NCBI RefSeq assembly: GCF_003315795.1
Contig: NZ_QMEY01000026.1
Coordinates: forward strand, 62,001-126,000
Length of the DNA stretch: 64,000 bases
Direction of reading: 5' to 3'
Source: Spongiactinospora rosea
GTDB taxonomy: Bacteria; Actinomycetota; Actinomycetes; Streptosporangiales; Streptosporangiaceae
Shown: piece after piece, positions 1-11,800 of the stretch
Numbering within the stretch: position 1 is the first letter of the stretch
Layout of the letters: each line of letters begins with the position of its first letter
Position numbers and translations under genes: made by a program
The notes under the pieces: generated by a model
What the model was told of the DNA's origin: nothing
What the model saw: the letters and a program-made list of their open reading frames with translations, nothing else
Databases searched by the model: none

Positions 1-110
1 GCCATGAAGAAGCCGATGCACATGATCGCGAGCACCGGCCACGGCCGCCGCGTGACCGGTCGCTCGGCGGATTCGCGTTCCGCCCGGTTTTCTGGCTTGA
101 TTTCCGGCAT
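1..110 (-). CDS. MFS transporter, N-terminal fragment (cut by window edge)
   Basis: Reading leftward from an ATG at 110, the first 36 residues are MPEIKPENRAERES followed by a basic stretch and the start of a membrane helix (PWPVLAIMCIGFFM). This layout, a short polar tail with Arg-Arg-Pro-Trp just before transmembrane helix 1, is typical of 14-helix DHA2-family drug exporters, which are proton antiporters of the inner membrane. A GGTCTCCGGA stretch just upstream can serve as ribosome binding site. The rest lies outside the window, so substrate and completeness cannot be judged. The family call rests on one helix and is moderate. Confidence 0.6.
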   Translation of the reverse strand, partial: MPEIKPENRAERESAERPVTRRPWPVLAIMCIGFFM

Positions 111-398
111 TCCGGAGACCTCCCCGCGGAAACGCCTGCCGGGGAGGGGCCGGAGAGTCGGAAAGAAGGGCCGACACGCGTCGCCACCAGCACAGGACAG
201 CCGTTCCCAGGATGTGGTGAGCGACTTCGACCCTCCCCGTGTCATCGGGACGCGGGGTAGCCGGTCGGCGGGGCGATGAGCCCAACGGTGCGAAGCCGGT
301 CGGCAGCGTAACACAGGGGCTCGCCATGATCGGCCGGCACGCCCCTCGCCATCCTCGGTCACTGATCAGCCCCGCGCGTACGTTCAGGGTGCCGTTTC
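111..398. other. Intergenic stretch with no gene seen
   Basis: No reading frame here has convincing protein character. The stretch holds the presumed promoter of the leftward MFS gene and the degraded start of the GNAT remnant that begins about 399. No clear hairpin terminator or repeat was found. Confidence 0.4.
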
Positions 399-838
399 CT
401 CTACGCGCGGCTCGGGTTTCGTGAGATCGGCACCGTCGGCACGTACACCGGGGTCCCCGCCACGGGAAACGCCGCCACGGGCGTCTCCCGCCCTGCGCCC
501 CGCCGACCTGCCCGCGATGGTGTCGCTGGACCAGGTGGCGTTGGGCGCGCCCCCGTACCGAGATGGTGAGCGCGCCGCCCTCCTGCTCCGGGTTCCGCGT
601 CGTGGACGGCGCTTCCGGGATCGCCGGTACGGCGGCGTCTGGCAGGACCCGGAGCAGACGGGGGATCGGCCCGGTCATCGCCACCGGCGAGGCCATCGCC
701 AAGATCCTGATCGCCGACCTGGCGGCCGGTGTGTCCGGGGCCGTCCGGATGGACGTCGGCCGCCGGCACACCGGGCTCGCCTCGTGGGCCGGGCGGCATG
801 GCCTGGCCCACGCGTACGACTGTCCGATCATGGCTTAG
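399..838 (+). pseudogene. GNAT N-acetyltransferase remnant, several frameshifts
   Basis: Three different frames carry successive pieces of one protein. From 399 the frame reads LYARLGFREIGTVGTYTGV, the classic end of a GNAT domain (LY..LGF). From about 500 another frame reads LRPADLPAMVSLDQVALGA, the start of a second GNAT half. From about 650 a third frame reads RGIGPVIATGEA and GRRHTGLASWAGRHGL, as in the C-terminal half of two-domain GNATs. The order is right but at least two frameshifts separate the pieces, and the N-terminal part and start codon are missing. I call it a decayed acetyltransferase gene; sequencing error alone would not explain the missing 5' end. Confidence 0.6.
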
Positions 839-899
839 GGCCCGTCACTCGCCGGTCGCCCGGAGGCGGCGGGGCAGGCCCTCGGCCGAGAAACCTCGC

Positions 900-1316
900 T
901 CAGCAGGTGATGGGGACGGTGGTGTCCACCTTGAGGTGTTCGACGCCCTTGTCGCCGGTCACGGTGGCGAAGACAGAGCCCTGGTAGTTCCCGCTGACGC
1001 ACGGCACGGTGCTGTTGGCGGTGAGGGTCTTCGCCCTGCCCCGCTTCTCGCCGACCGCCTCCTTGTACGGCGCGTCATGGTGCGGCGTCAGCCAGACCAG
1101 CAGCCAGCCCACGTTGGCCGACGTGTCGGACGCGCACTTCGCGCCGCCGGTGAAGCGGACCTTGCCGTCGACGACACTCGGCTGGTCGAAGAACAGTTCG
1201 CACTCCGGATAGGTCTCCCCCGCCGGGGCGGCGTTCGCCACTCCCGCCGGCAATATGGTCAGCAGGCCGGCGGCGATCGACGCGGCCAGCATGGTGGATT
1301 TGCGGATGCTTCGCAT
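900..1316 (-). CDS. Small secreted protein, unknown function
   Basis: A 138-residue protein with a Sec signal peptide (basic MRSIRKS, hydrophobic core, cleavage after VANA-AP near residue 29). The mature part has four cysteines (CELFF, AKCAS, VPCVS and the final residue C), enough for two disulfides, and ends exactly at a cysteine. It contains a conserved-looking GWLLVWLTPHHDAPYKE segment. I do not recognise a family; small disulfide-bonded secreted proteins of this size are common in actinomycetes. It stands alone, divergent from the flavoenzyme gene at 1506. Confidence 0.75.
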   Translation of the reverse strand: MRSIRKSTMLAASIAAGLLTILPAGVANAAPAGETYPECELFFDQPSVVDGKVRFTGGAKCASDTSANVGWLLVWLTPHHDAPYKEAVGEKRGRAKTLTANSTVPCVSGNYQGSVFATVTGDKGVEHLKVDTTVPITC

Positions 1317-1505
1317 GTGCTCTCCAATCGGGGCCGGATGCCCGTCTGCACGACCGTCTTGCTGTCGAGCAAAAGAGTCAATATTTCAATCATTTTGTCC
1401 ATGATCTCGGCCGCGTAATGCGGGGTATGCCTCCCAGGTAATGCGGGGTATTCCTTCCGGGGGGAGCCATCTCACAGCGATGATCACGGACAGGAGCATC
1501 CGGAC

Positions 1506-2684
1506 ATGAGCCAAGCCCCGCGTCTCCACTTCGCAGGCACCGCCGCGCTGGACCGGGCGCGAGCGTTGCGCCCGTTGATCGAGAGCGAGGCGGAGGCGGG
1601 AGAGGCGCTGGGCAGGCTCACCGAGCCCGTCGTGGCGGCGCTGCGAGACGCCGGGCTTTTCGGCGTATGGGTGCCCGTACCGCTCGGCGGCGCCGAGTTG
1701 TCCCCCCGCGAGCTGATCGCCGTCTTCGAGGAACTGTCCTACGCCGACCCCTCGACCGGCTGGGTGGTCATGGCCTCCGCGCTGGAGAGCGGCGCGGCGG
1801 GCGCGTACCTCGGCGACGACGCCGTGGAGCGGATATTCCAGGGCGGACGGATGCCGATCTTCGCGGGCCAGGGCACCCGGCCGGGCACCGCCGTGCGCAA
1901 GGACGGCGGGTTCCGGCTCAGCGGCCGGTGGAGCTTCGCCTCGGGCATGCCGCACGCCCAGTACGCCCACAGCCTCGGCGCCATCGAGGGCACCGAGGAG
2001 ACCCGCATCTTCATCACCCCGATCGACGATGTCACCAAGCTCGGCAACTGGGACGTCCTCGGCCTGTGCGCGACCGGCAGCATCGACTACGCGATCGATG
2101 ACGTCTTCGTCCCGGAGTCCCAGACGCACGCCTTCGACGAGGACGAGCCGCTGCGCGGCGGCGCGATCTACCGGCTGGGCATCCTCGACCTGGCGCTGAT
2201 CGGCCACTCCGCCTGGGCGCTCGGCATCGGCCGGCGGCTGCTGGACGAGCTGATCCGGCACGTCGGGGCCCGGGCCGGACGCCCCGGCCAGATCGCCGCC
2301 AGCGACGCCTTCCACTCCGGCTTCGCCCGCGCCGAGGCGGCCTACCGCGCCGCCCGCGCCCTGATCCACGAGACCTGGGACGACACCGAACGCACCCTGG
2401 ACGCGGGCCGCAGGCTCGGCGTCCGCCAGGAGACGATGGTCCGGCTCGCCCTCAACCACGCCACCTCGACCGTCGCCGAGGTCGCCCGGTTCGTCTACAC
2501 CTCGGGCGGCACCTCCGCGTTACGCGACGGGCTGATCCAGCGGCTGTTCCGGGACGCCCACGCGGGCGCCGCCCACATCACCTCCGGCCCCCGGTTCCTC
2601 CAGGAGTGCGGCCGCGAACTGGCCGGCCTGGCCGCGGGCGAGTCCTGGCGGATTTTCGAACTGCAACCACCGGAGACCAAATAG
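1506..2684 (+). CDS. Acyl-CoA dehydrogenase-fold flavoprotein
   Basis: This 392-residue protein has the acyl-CoA dehydrogenase layout: an N-terminal helical domain (EPVVAALRDAGLFGVWVPVPLGG, ELSPRELIAVFEELSYADPSTGW), a central beta domain (GFRLSGRWSFASGMPHAQY) and a C-terminal helical bundle ending GPRFLQECGRELAG. The WSFASG segment and lack of the usual catalytic Glu pattern place it nearer to the flavin-dependent monooxygenase branch (HsaA/HpaB-like, flavin supplied by a separate reductase) than to true fatty-acid dehydrogenases. AGGAG at 1492 supports the ATG. No flavin reductase lies next to it and the substrate is unknown. Confidence 0.8.
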   Translation: MSQAPRLHFAGTAALDRARALRPLIESEAEAGEALGRLTEPVVAALRDAGLFGVWVPVPLGGAELSPRELIAVFEELSYADPSTGWVVMASALESGAAGAYLGDDAVERIFQGGRMPIFAGQGTRPGTAVRKDGGFRLSGRWSFASGMPHAQYAHSLGAIEGTEETRIFITPIDDVTKLGNWDVLGLCATGSIDYAIDDVFVPESQTHAFDEDEPLRGGAIYRLGILDLALIGHSAWALGIGRRLLDELIRHVGARAGRPGQIAASDAFHSGFARAEAAYRAARALIHETWDDTERTLDAGRRLGVRQETMVRLALNHATSTVAEVARFVYTSGGTSALRDGLIQRLFRDAHAGAAHITSGPRFLQECGRELAGLAAGESWRIFELQPPETK

Positions 2685-2801
2685 CTGGTTTTGTCCTGCG
2701 AATAATCGGGGGGACGAGTTCTGTCTTTTCGGTAAGTAGGCGTGTTCGTTCATCTTCGGGATCATGAGGCGCCGTTCCGGAGCCGCTTGCGGGAGATGAG
2801 C

Positions 2802-5800
2802 ATGGTCAATGAAGGATCGCCGGACTACACACGTCTATTCGGAGAACTCCGCTTTCCCGAGCAGGACGACGCGCGGTCGGTCTGGTCGCCCGCCGCGTAC
2901 CTGGTCGAACTGCTCGGACTGCTGGAGGGGTCGTTCGACCGGCCTGAGCTGCTGGAACGACGACCCGACCTGAAGCAGATCGTGCTGGACGCCGACAACA
3001 CCTTCACCGAGACCCCCTATCTCGACATCGTCAACGAAGTGCTTGAGCGCCTTGCCGGGAACGATCCATACGAGACGCTGCGGCAGGCCCCCTACCCTTT
3101 CGGGCTGCCCTTCTCCCTGAAATCCGAACGGCTTCGGGTGTGCCTGGAACAGCTCAAGGTGACCCCGGAGGAGTTGTACCGGCTGTTCGCCACGCACGTC
3201 GATCAGGACGTGGCGGCGCGCGAATACCTCAGGCTCACCCCCGAGGACGTCGCCGCCGTGACCGAATCGAGCACGGACGCGGCGGTGCTCGCGGAACGGT
3301 ACGGGCTCGCGCCCGGCGAGACGCTCGCGGTGCTGCGGGACACGCGCAGGTTCACCGAGACGACCGGGCTGGACCACGCCGGGCTGCGGGAGCTGATCGG
3401 CCTCTCCGGGCAGGGCGGCCTCGTCGTACTCGATGACGAGGAGACCGAGCTCGCCCCCGCCGACCCGAGCGCCGACGCGAGCGCCGGCCTGCCGCCGGAC
3501 TGGCTCGACTGGGCGCACCGGCTGATCCGGCTGGCCCGCCGTACCGGGACCTCGCTCACCGACCTGGGCCTGATCCTGACCTCCTGCGCCGGAGGGCGGC
3601 TGGACCTCGCGGCGCTGCGCGCGGTGGCGGCGGTGACGCGGCTCGGGCAGGCGCACGGGCTCGCCGTCGAGGACGTGTGCGAGCTGGTCGTGCCCTGGCG
3701 TCCGGGCAAGGGCGTGCGGGTCGAGGTGTGCGCGGGCGACATCCTCGCCCCCGCCAACCGCGACTACCGCTTCCGGCTGGCCGCCCTGATCGACGTCGCC
3801 GAACCGGACATCGTGCGGATCGTCCGGCGCTACCGCGAGCACTACGCGGCCCGTGAGCCGAGCCCGTTCGACCGGGGCGAGGTCGGCCTCGCGGAGATCT
3901 CGCTGCTGCGCCGGGCCGGGCTGCTCGCGACGGCGCTCGGGATCGGCGCGGGCGAGCTGTTCGATGTGCTCGTCGTACTTGAGGGCGACCCCTCGTTCCA
4001 GCGGTACACCACGTTCGCCGTGCTGGGCGAGCCCGGGCCGGAGATCCACGACATGCACCGGGTGCTCGCGGGCGGGGCCGCCGAGCCCGCGCTGTGGCTG
4101 GCCCAGACGCTGTTCGCGGTGGTCGGCTGGATGGGGACGGCCGGGTTCGACGCCGCCGAACTGGCCGGGATCCTGGGCGGCGGGCCCGATCCCGGCACAC
4201 CGGACCTCGCCGCGCTGTTCCACCGGCTGGGCGGCGAACTCGACGGCGTCGCGCTGTCCCCGCAGGCGCTGGCCTCGGAGCGGTTCGGCGAGCGGGCCGC
4301 GCAGGTCGTCCACGACGTACTGGTGGCCTTCGACGAGGGGGTCGTGACGTCCGTCGGCAGCAGACTGCTCGACGTCGATCCGGCCAAGGCCGGGGCCGCC
4401 GCGTACCGGGCGGTGACGGACCTCGGCACGATCTTCCCCTCGGACTTCAAGGGGCTCGGCCTGGGCGACCGGCTGCAGGGCAAGATCCTCCGCAACCTGG
4501 TGTACCGGGGCGGGCTGCGCGCCGACGGGACACTGGTGGCCGCGACGCCCGGCGACCTCGCGGGCGACTTCGAGCCCTGGCGCGAGGCGCTGTTCAAGGC
4601 CATCGCCGCCACCGCGAACGACGTCGCGGCCTTCTACCCGTCCGATCTGGAAGACCTGGAAGACCTGGAGGGCGCCGGAACGTACCAGCGCGCCGAGCTG
4701 TACGACAACCTCGTCTACCACGGTCACCTCGACGAGCAGGGCGAACTCCTCGACCCCGACTTCTTCCTCGACCCCGGCAACGCCGCCCTCTTCACCGTCA
4801 ACGTGGACCTGACCGAGGCCGTCCAGCCGGTCGCCCACCTCGTCCAGGAACGGCTGGACCGGTTCCGCACCGAGGCCCTCCCGCTCGACCCGGCGGCGCT
4901 CGCCGGGCTGCGGCTCACCGACGCCCAGATGACCCGTCTGCGCGCCAGCCTGCGGTTCAACGGGCACCTTGACACCGAGGACCGCTACGCCGACCATGTG
5001 GCGCTGCTCGACATCGCCCCGCGCGATTTCGGGCTGGCCGCGGAGTTCGCTGTGCTGCGCCCGGCCGTACTCGCGGCGCTGCGCGGCCAGATCGCGGCCC
5101 ACCGCACCGCCCTGACCACCTTCGCCGCCGAGGACTTCGCCGGTCTCGCCGACGACATCGCCGCCGCCAGGGCGTTCGCGGCGCTCGACGGCGGCGTCCT
5201 GGCGGGCGGCCGGGTCATCGACCCTGCGCAGTTCGCCGACCCCGACGGCACCGTGGCGCTCGGCCCGCACTTCAACGCCGCCGACCAGCGGATCGTGTTC
5301 GACCGGATCGTCACGGTGCTGCGGGACGAGGCGCCCTACCGGCTGGACCCGGCGGCGCTCACCCGCCTCGGCCTCACCGGCGAGCAGCGGACCGCGCTGC
5401 TCGGCCACCTGGTCCAGCAGGGCTGGATCACCGACCGGCACGCGGTCCCGTCCGGCAAGCTGGGATATTTCGCCGGTGCCGACAACTCGCTCGCGTTCGA
5501 GCTGCCCGGCATGACGGACTACGCCAGAGATGTCTTCTTCCTGCTCCACGACGTGGCCAGGGAGCTGACGGCCGCCGTCGCGGAGATCGCCGACCGGCTC
5601 GACGTGCTGGCCGCCCGGCAGGACGCGACGCTGTACGCGAGCCTCGCCGACGTGCTCGGCCTCGACCCGGCCACCGCGCGGGCGCTGTGCGGGGCGGTCG
5701 TGGGCGGCGAGCGGGCGGCCCGGCTGATGTTCGCGGCCCCCGCGCTCGACTCGCCCGAGCCCCCGGAAGACCCGCGGCTGCGTACCGCCTACCGCCGGAT

Positions 5801-8800
5801 CCGCCGCTTCGCGCTGCTCGCCGCCAAGCTGGGCCTGGACGCCACCGAGGTACGCGCGGTCTTCACCGACCAGGATCTCACCGGCAAGTTCCCCGAACCG
5901 CTGACGCTGCCGCCGGGCGTCGGCCGGATCCAGGCGCTGCTCGACGCGGGCGACGGCACGATCCTGCTCTTCGGCGACGACAGCGGCTACTGGACCTACG
6001 ACGCCGCCACCCGCGCCCGCACCGCCGAGGCACGCCGCCCGCTCACCGACCTGTCCCCGCACCTGGCCGCCATGACCGCCGTGGACGCCGCGTTCGTCCG
6101 GCACGGCGTCGCCTGGCTGCTCGGACGCGACGCGGCGGGCGCGGCGCTGACGTTCACCCGCGAACCCGGCGGCACCCGCTGGGCCCCGAAGACCCAGACC
6201 TGGGGAAAGACGGGCGACGCCTTCACGCGGATCGACGCGGCCTACAGCGACACCGACGGCCGCGTCCACCTGTTCTCCGGCGGCCGGTACGTGCGCTACT
6301 CCACCGGCGACTACTCGGCCGCCGATGACGGCTACCCGCGCGACATCGCCGAGTGGCGCTCCCGCCAGGGCCTGCCGGGCGGGAACGAGAGGCTGGACGC
6401 CTGCTTCCAGGACGCCGACGGCGTCCTGCACGTGTTCAGCGGCGACCGCTGGATCACCGCGGCGGGCCAGCGGCCCGTCGCCGAGTTCTGGGGCGCCGAG
6501 TTCTGGGGCGGAGGCCCGGCCCCGGACCCCGGCCGCATCGACGCGGCCTACACCACCGACTCCGCCGTCCACCTCATCTCCGGCGGTCAGGTGCTGCGCT
6601 ATTCCGACAGCGTGGAGAACCCCGGTGTCCGCGCCGACGAGGGCGTGCCGCGCCGCCTCCAGGGCGTCCCGCCGCAGTTCGAGAGCGGGGTGGAGGCCGC
6701 CTTCACCGATCCGTCCGGGGTGCTGCACCTGTTCAAGGACGGCCGGACGGTCGCGCTGGACGGCTCCGGCGCGGCCGTCCAGGCGACCGCGGAACGCTGG
6801 GGCGTGCTCGGCGGCCCCGCGCCGGGCGGCCCGATCGACGCGGCGTTCACCGGGCTCGACGGCCGCACGTACCTGTTCACCGGCGGCACCTACGTCCGCT
6901 ACTCGACCGCGGACTATTCGGCCGTCGATGACGGCTACCCGCGCGCGATCGAGGGCGACTGGGGCGGGCTGACCCGGGTTGCGGTGTCGTTCGTGATGGA
7001 CGGCCGCACCTACCTGTTCGGCGCCGGGGGCGTGCTGCTGGAGTTACCGGAATCCCACCAGGCCGACCTGGACGCCGGGCGGCTCACCCCCGCGCTGCGC
7101 CTGCTCTTCCAGGAGCACGGCCTCACCCTCACCGGGGTGACGGGCAGCGCGCCCCGCTGGGAGCTGACCACCGCCGAGGGCGTCACGGTCGCGGTCACGC
7201 GGGAGGGCCGCAGGCTGAAGGCGCGCTCCGGCGACGACTCCCGCTTCTACGTGCGCTACTCCACCCGCGACTACCGCACCCCCGACCCCGGCTTCCCCAA
7301 GCCGCTGTCGGACAACTGGTGGAACATGCCCGACAGCATGCTGTCCCAGCCGGTGGACGCGGTGTTCACCGGGCGCGACCAGCACACGTACCTGTTCGCG
7401 GGTGACCGGTTCGTCCGCTTCGACGCGGCGCACCGCTGGTGGTCGGAGCCGATGGCGCTGCACGAGAAGTGGGAGAGCATCCCCTTCGACCGGATCGACG
7501 CCGCGTTCGTCGGCCTGGACGGGCGCACGTACCTGTTCTCCGGCGACCACTACGCGCGCTACTCCACCGCCGACTACACCGAGATCGACGACGGCTATCC
7601 CACCGCGACCTCGGGCCTTTGGGGCCACGTCACCAACGACCTGGCCCGGACCGGGCGGGTGGACGCGGCGTTCGTCCTCGATGTCACCCAGAAGATCGAC
7701 GGCGTGGACGTGCCGCGCACCCGCACGTACCTGTTCTCCGGCGGCCAGTACGTCCGCTACACGGGCACCGAGCCGGCCACGGTGGACCCCGGCTACCCGC
7801 GCCGCATCGCCGCCCTGCCCGGCGAGCCGGGCCTGGGCGCGCTGCCGGTGCGGCTCGACGGGGTGGACGCGGCGTTCTCCGACCGGCGCACGGTCTACCT
7901 GTTCCGCGACGGGGTGTGCCACGCGGTGTCCACGGCGTCCTATCGCCGCTACGACGACCTGCCGCTCGGCGACGTGCGCTGCGCGTTCGTCGAGGACGGC
8001 TCGATCGTGGCCGAGACGGGCGCGGGCTGGCAGCGGCTGTCGGCGCTGGAGGGCCGCGTCGTCGCGGCGACGCCGTACCGGCCGCGCACGCTGCGCGCGG
8101 TGCCTGAGCGGTTCGCCACCGGGCTTTCCGCCGTCCTGAACGGCACGGACGGAACGACCTACCTGTTCAGCGGGCCCACCTGCTACAGCACCGAGCTGGG
8201 CCGCGACTACCCGATCGCCGAGGAGTGGGGCCGCCCCCGCGACGTACTGCGCGAGACCGGCGCGGTGGACGCCGCGTTCACCGGCCGCGACGGCAGGACG
8301 TACCTGTTCAGCGGTGACCAGTTCGTGGTGCAGGCCGCGGGCGCGACGCTCGCGGAGGGCGACCCGCGGCCGATCCGCGAGCACTGGGGCGGCCTGGAGA
8401 ACGTCGCGCTGGCGTACGTCCACCGCGACCGGACCCACCTGTACAGCAGGCCCGACGCCGACGGGCTGGTACGCCATCTCGTCTACTCCGGCACCTCCTA
8501 CGCCGCGCCGGACGACGGCCACCCCGCCACCGTGCACGTCTCCACCGTGTTCCCCGGCGCGCCCGACGGGTTCGCCTTCCCCAGCGCGGTGCTGGCCGAG
8601 GGGACCGGGCTGGTGCTGCTGGCGGGCCGCGACTGCGTCTCCCACGACGACCGCGCGGGCCACTGGTCGATCGTCCGCCCGATCGAACGGCTCTACCCCG
8701 GCTTCGGCCACGACCTCGCCGAGTCCGGCGAACTGCGCTCGGCTCTGCGCACGGCCGATGGCACCACCTGGTTCTTCTTCGGCGACACCTGCGCGGCCTT

Positions 8801-11800
8801 CCGCGACGGCGCGTTCGGCCAGCGCGTCCCGGTCAGGGACCAGTGGGGGCGCTCCCCCAACCCGTTCCTCGCGCCCGGCGGCACGATCGACGCGGCGTTC
8901 GTGTGGCGCGGCCGGTACACGTACCTGTTCTCCGGCGACCGGTACGTCCGCTACACCGGCGAGGTCTACCGCGACATCGACTCCGGCTATCCCAAGCCGA
9001 TCGCGGGCCACCTGCGCACGGAGGAGCCGTTCGCGCGGCTCCCCGAGTCGTTCGAGGACGCCCTGGGCAGGCCGATCGACGCGATCGTGGGCAACGACCG
9101 GACGATCCACGTGATCATCGGCGGAGTCTGCCACACCGTGTCGCCCGCCCTGTCGGCGTCCTTCGCGCCGGGCTCCCTGGGCCGGGCCCGCGACAACCTC
9201 GCCGCGACCGGCAGGGTGGACGCCGCGCTCGTCGCCGGCCGGCGGATCTACCTGTTCTCCGGCGACCAGTACGTCCGCTTCTCCGGCCCCGGGCGCATCG
9301 ACGACGGCCACCCGCGCCCCATCGCCGACCTGGCCGCCGAACTGAACCTGCCGCCGCTGCCGCCCGCCTTCCAGGACGGCCTGGACGCCGCGTTCACCGG
9401 CCGCGACGGTATCGTCCGGCTGTTCAAGGGCGGCCAATGCCTGTCCGGCGGGACGGTCACGCCGGTGAGCGGCACCTGGGGCGTGGTCCGCGACCCCTTC
9501 GACGCGGGTCCCCCCGAGGCGGCGTTCACCGCGCCGTCCGGCGAGCTGTACGTCTTCAAGGGCGGCAGGTACGCGCGGTACCCGGCGGACGGCGAGCCGG
9601 AGCACGTCGAGCCCGGCTACCCCCGGGCCGTCCACGACGACTGGGGCGACGCGCCGCCCGACTTCGACGGCGGCCCCGACGGGGCGTTCGTCCTGGACGG
9701 CCGCACGTACCTGCTCAAGGGCGACCGCTACCTGCGCTACTCCGGCTCCTACCACCTGGTGGACCGCACGTTCCCGCAGGACTTCCGGCACCGCTGGACG
9801 GGCACCGCCGACTACCGGCTGAGCGACGTGCACACGATCGTCCGTTTCGCCGCGCTGTGCCGTACCAGGCCCGCCGGACTCGCCGGGTTCTTCCTGGACG
9901 GTACCGAGGACCCCTACGCCTATCTGGCCGAGACGTTCGCCCGGCCGATCGACGAGGTGCGCTGGGCCCGGCGGAACATGGGCCTGCTGCGGGCGGACAC
10001 CGGCGAGGAGAGCCTGTTCGAGATCGAGTTCCTGCTGACCCTGGTGGACCTGTGCGCCGCGGCCGACAAGGTCGGCACCGGCGTACCGGAGCTGTACGGC
10101 GTCTGGGCGAAGATCCACGGCCCCGCCCCAAACCTCGACGCGGCGGCGGACGCGCTGCGCGGCATGCTCCAGCGGCGTACCGCCGCCCAGGAGTGGCCGA
10201 AGGTGTCCGGCGCGATGCGCGACCGGCTGAACGTCCGCAAGCGGGACGCGCTGGTCGCCTGGCTCACGCCCCGGCACGGCGACTCGCGCGCGCTGTACGA
10301 GCGCTACCTCATCGACGTGGACATGGGCCCGGCGGGCACGACCTCGCGGGTCCGCGAGGCCATCGCCGCCACCCAGCTCTACCTCCAGCGCTACCTGCTC
10401 GGCCTGGAGACCGTCGCGCTGCCCGAGGGAGCCGATGCCGAGGAGGTCCGCGCCCGGCTGCGGACCTGGTGGACGTGGATGCGCGGCTACCGGACCTGGG
10501 AGGCCAACCGGAAGGTCTTCCTGTACCCGGAGAACTACCTGCGCCCCGAGCTGCGCGCCCGCAAGACCCCGGCGTTCGCCGCCCTGGAGAGCGACCTGCT
10601 CCAGGGCGACATCACCGCCGAGGCCGTCCAGGCCGCCTACAAGCGCTACCTGGACGAGTACACCGAGGTCTCCCGGCTGGCCATCGCCGGGGGCTACGTC
10701 TACCGGCCCGAGGCGGCCGAGCCGGAGGTGCGCAGGCTGGTGCTGTTCGGCCGCACCCGCACGGACCCGCCGCGCTACTACCACCGTTCCGCCGAGTTCC
10801 GCGACGGTGACAAGCTGTCGGCCACCTGGGAGCCCTGGCTGAAGGTGGACGTGCAGATCGCCGCCGAGCGGGTCCACCCGGTGCACGCCTTCGGCCGGGT
10901 GTTCGTGTTCTGGCCGGTCGTGGAGCCTGTTCCGCCCGGCGATCCGTCGGCGGCCACGGTGGTCGTCACCGCCGGGTCGGACGGACAGCAGCAGGTCGAC
11001 GCCCCGCCGCCGCGCTCCCAGGTGAAGATCTGTTACTCGTTCCGCAACCTGAACGGCGAGTGGCTGCCCGCTCAGGTGCTCGCGGTGGACACCGAACGCG
11101 AGGGGGTGATCGGCGACGTCGGGCTGTACGTCCAGGCGTCGCGGAAGGTGCCCGGGGTCAGCGACCATGACGCGATCGTCGTCCGGTGCGCCTACGACTA
11201 CGGCTCGAACGCGGCGGAGTCGGCGTTCACCCTGACCCCCGAGCTGTACGGGCTGCCCGCGCTCGGCACCGTCGCCCCGCCCCGGCCCGCCGACCTGGAC
11301 CGGCTGTTCGACGAGCCCGCCGTGACGGCGGTGACCGAGGACGACGTCGTCCGGTTCAACGCGCCCGCCGACAGCCAGGACGGCCGCTGGTTCAGCGTGG
11401 ACCACAAGGGCGGCAGCTTCCTGTGCCGTCCCGTCGCCGCGCCCGGCGACCCCGCGCCGCTCCAGGCGTTCCGCGGCAACGCCGACCGGCTGCCCACCAC
11501 CTGGGACCGGGTGGACGCCGCGTTCCGCCTCACCGACGGCACCCTGTACTTCTTCGACGCCACCGGCGGGGTGTTCATCGCCGTGCCGCCCGGCAAGGTG
11601 ACCTCGCAGCAGACCCGCAAGCGGGTCGCCGAACGGTTCGGCGTCGCGGGCACCGCCCTGCTGCGCGACGGCCGGGTGGACGCGGGGGTCGTCCGCGGCG
11701 GCGTGGTACTGCTGTTCGCGGGCGACGAGTACTACCGCTACTCGGGGACGCCGTTCGGCACGCTCGATTCCGGCTACCCCAGGAAGCTCGCGGACGGCGG

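Noticed and set aside
2835..6728. A 1297-residue open frame on the minus strand
   Set aside because: Shadow of the Tc-like gene, for the same reason; no protein motifs.
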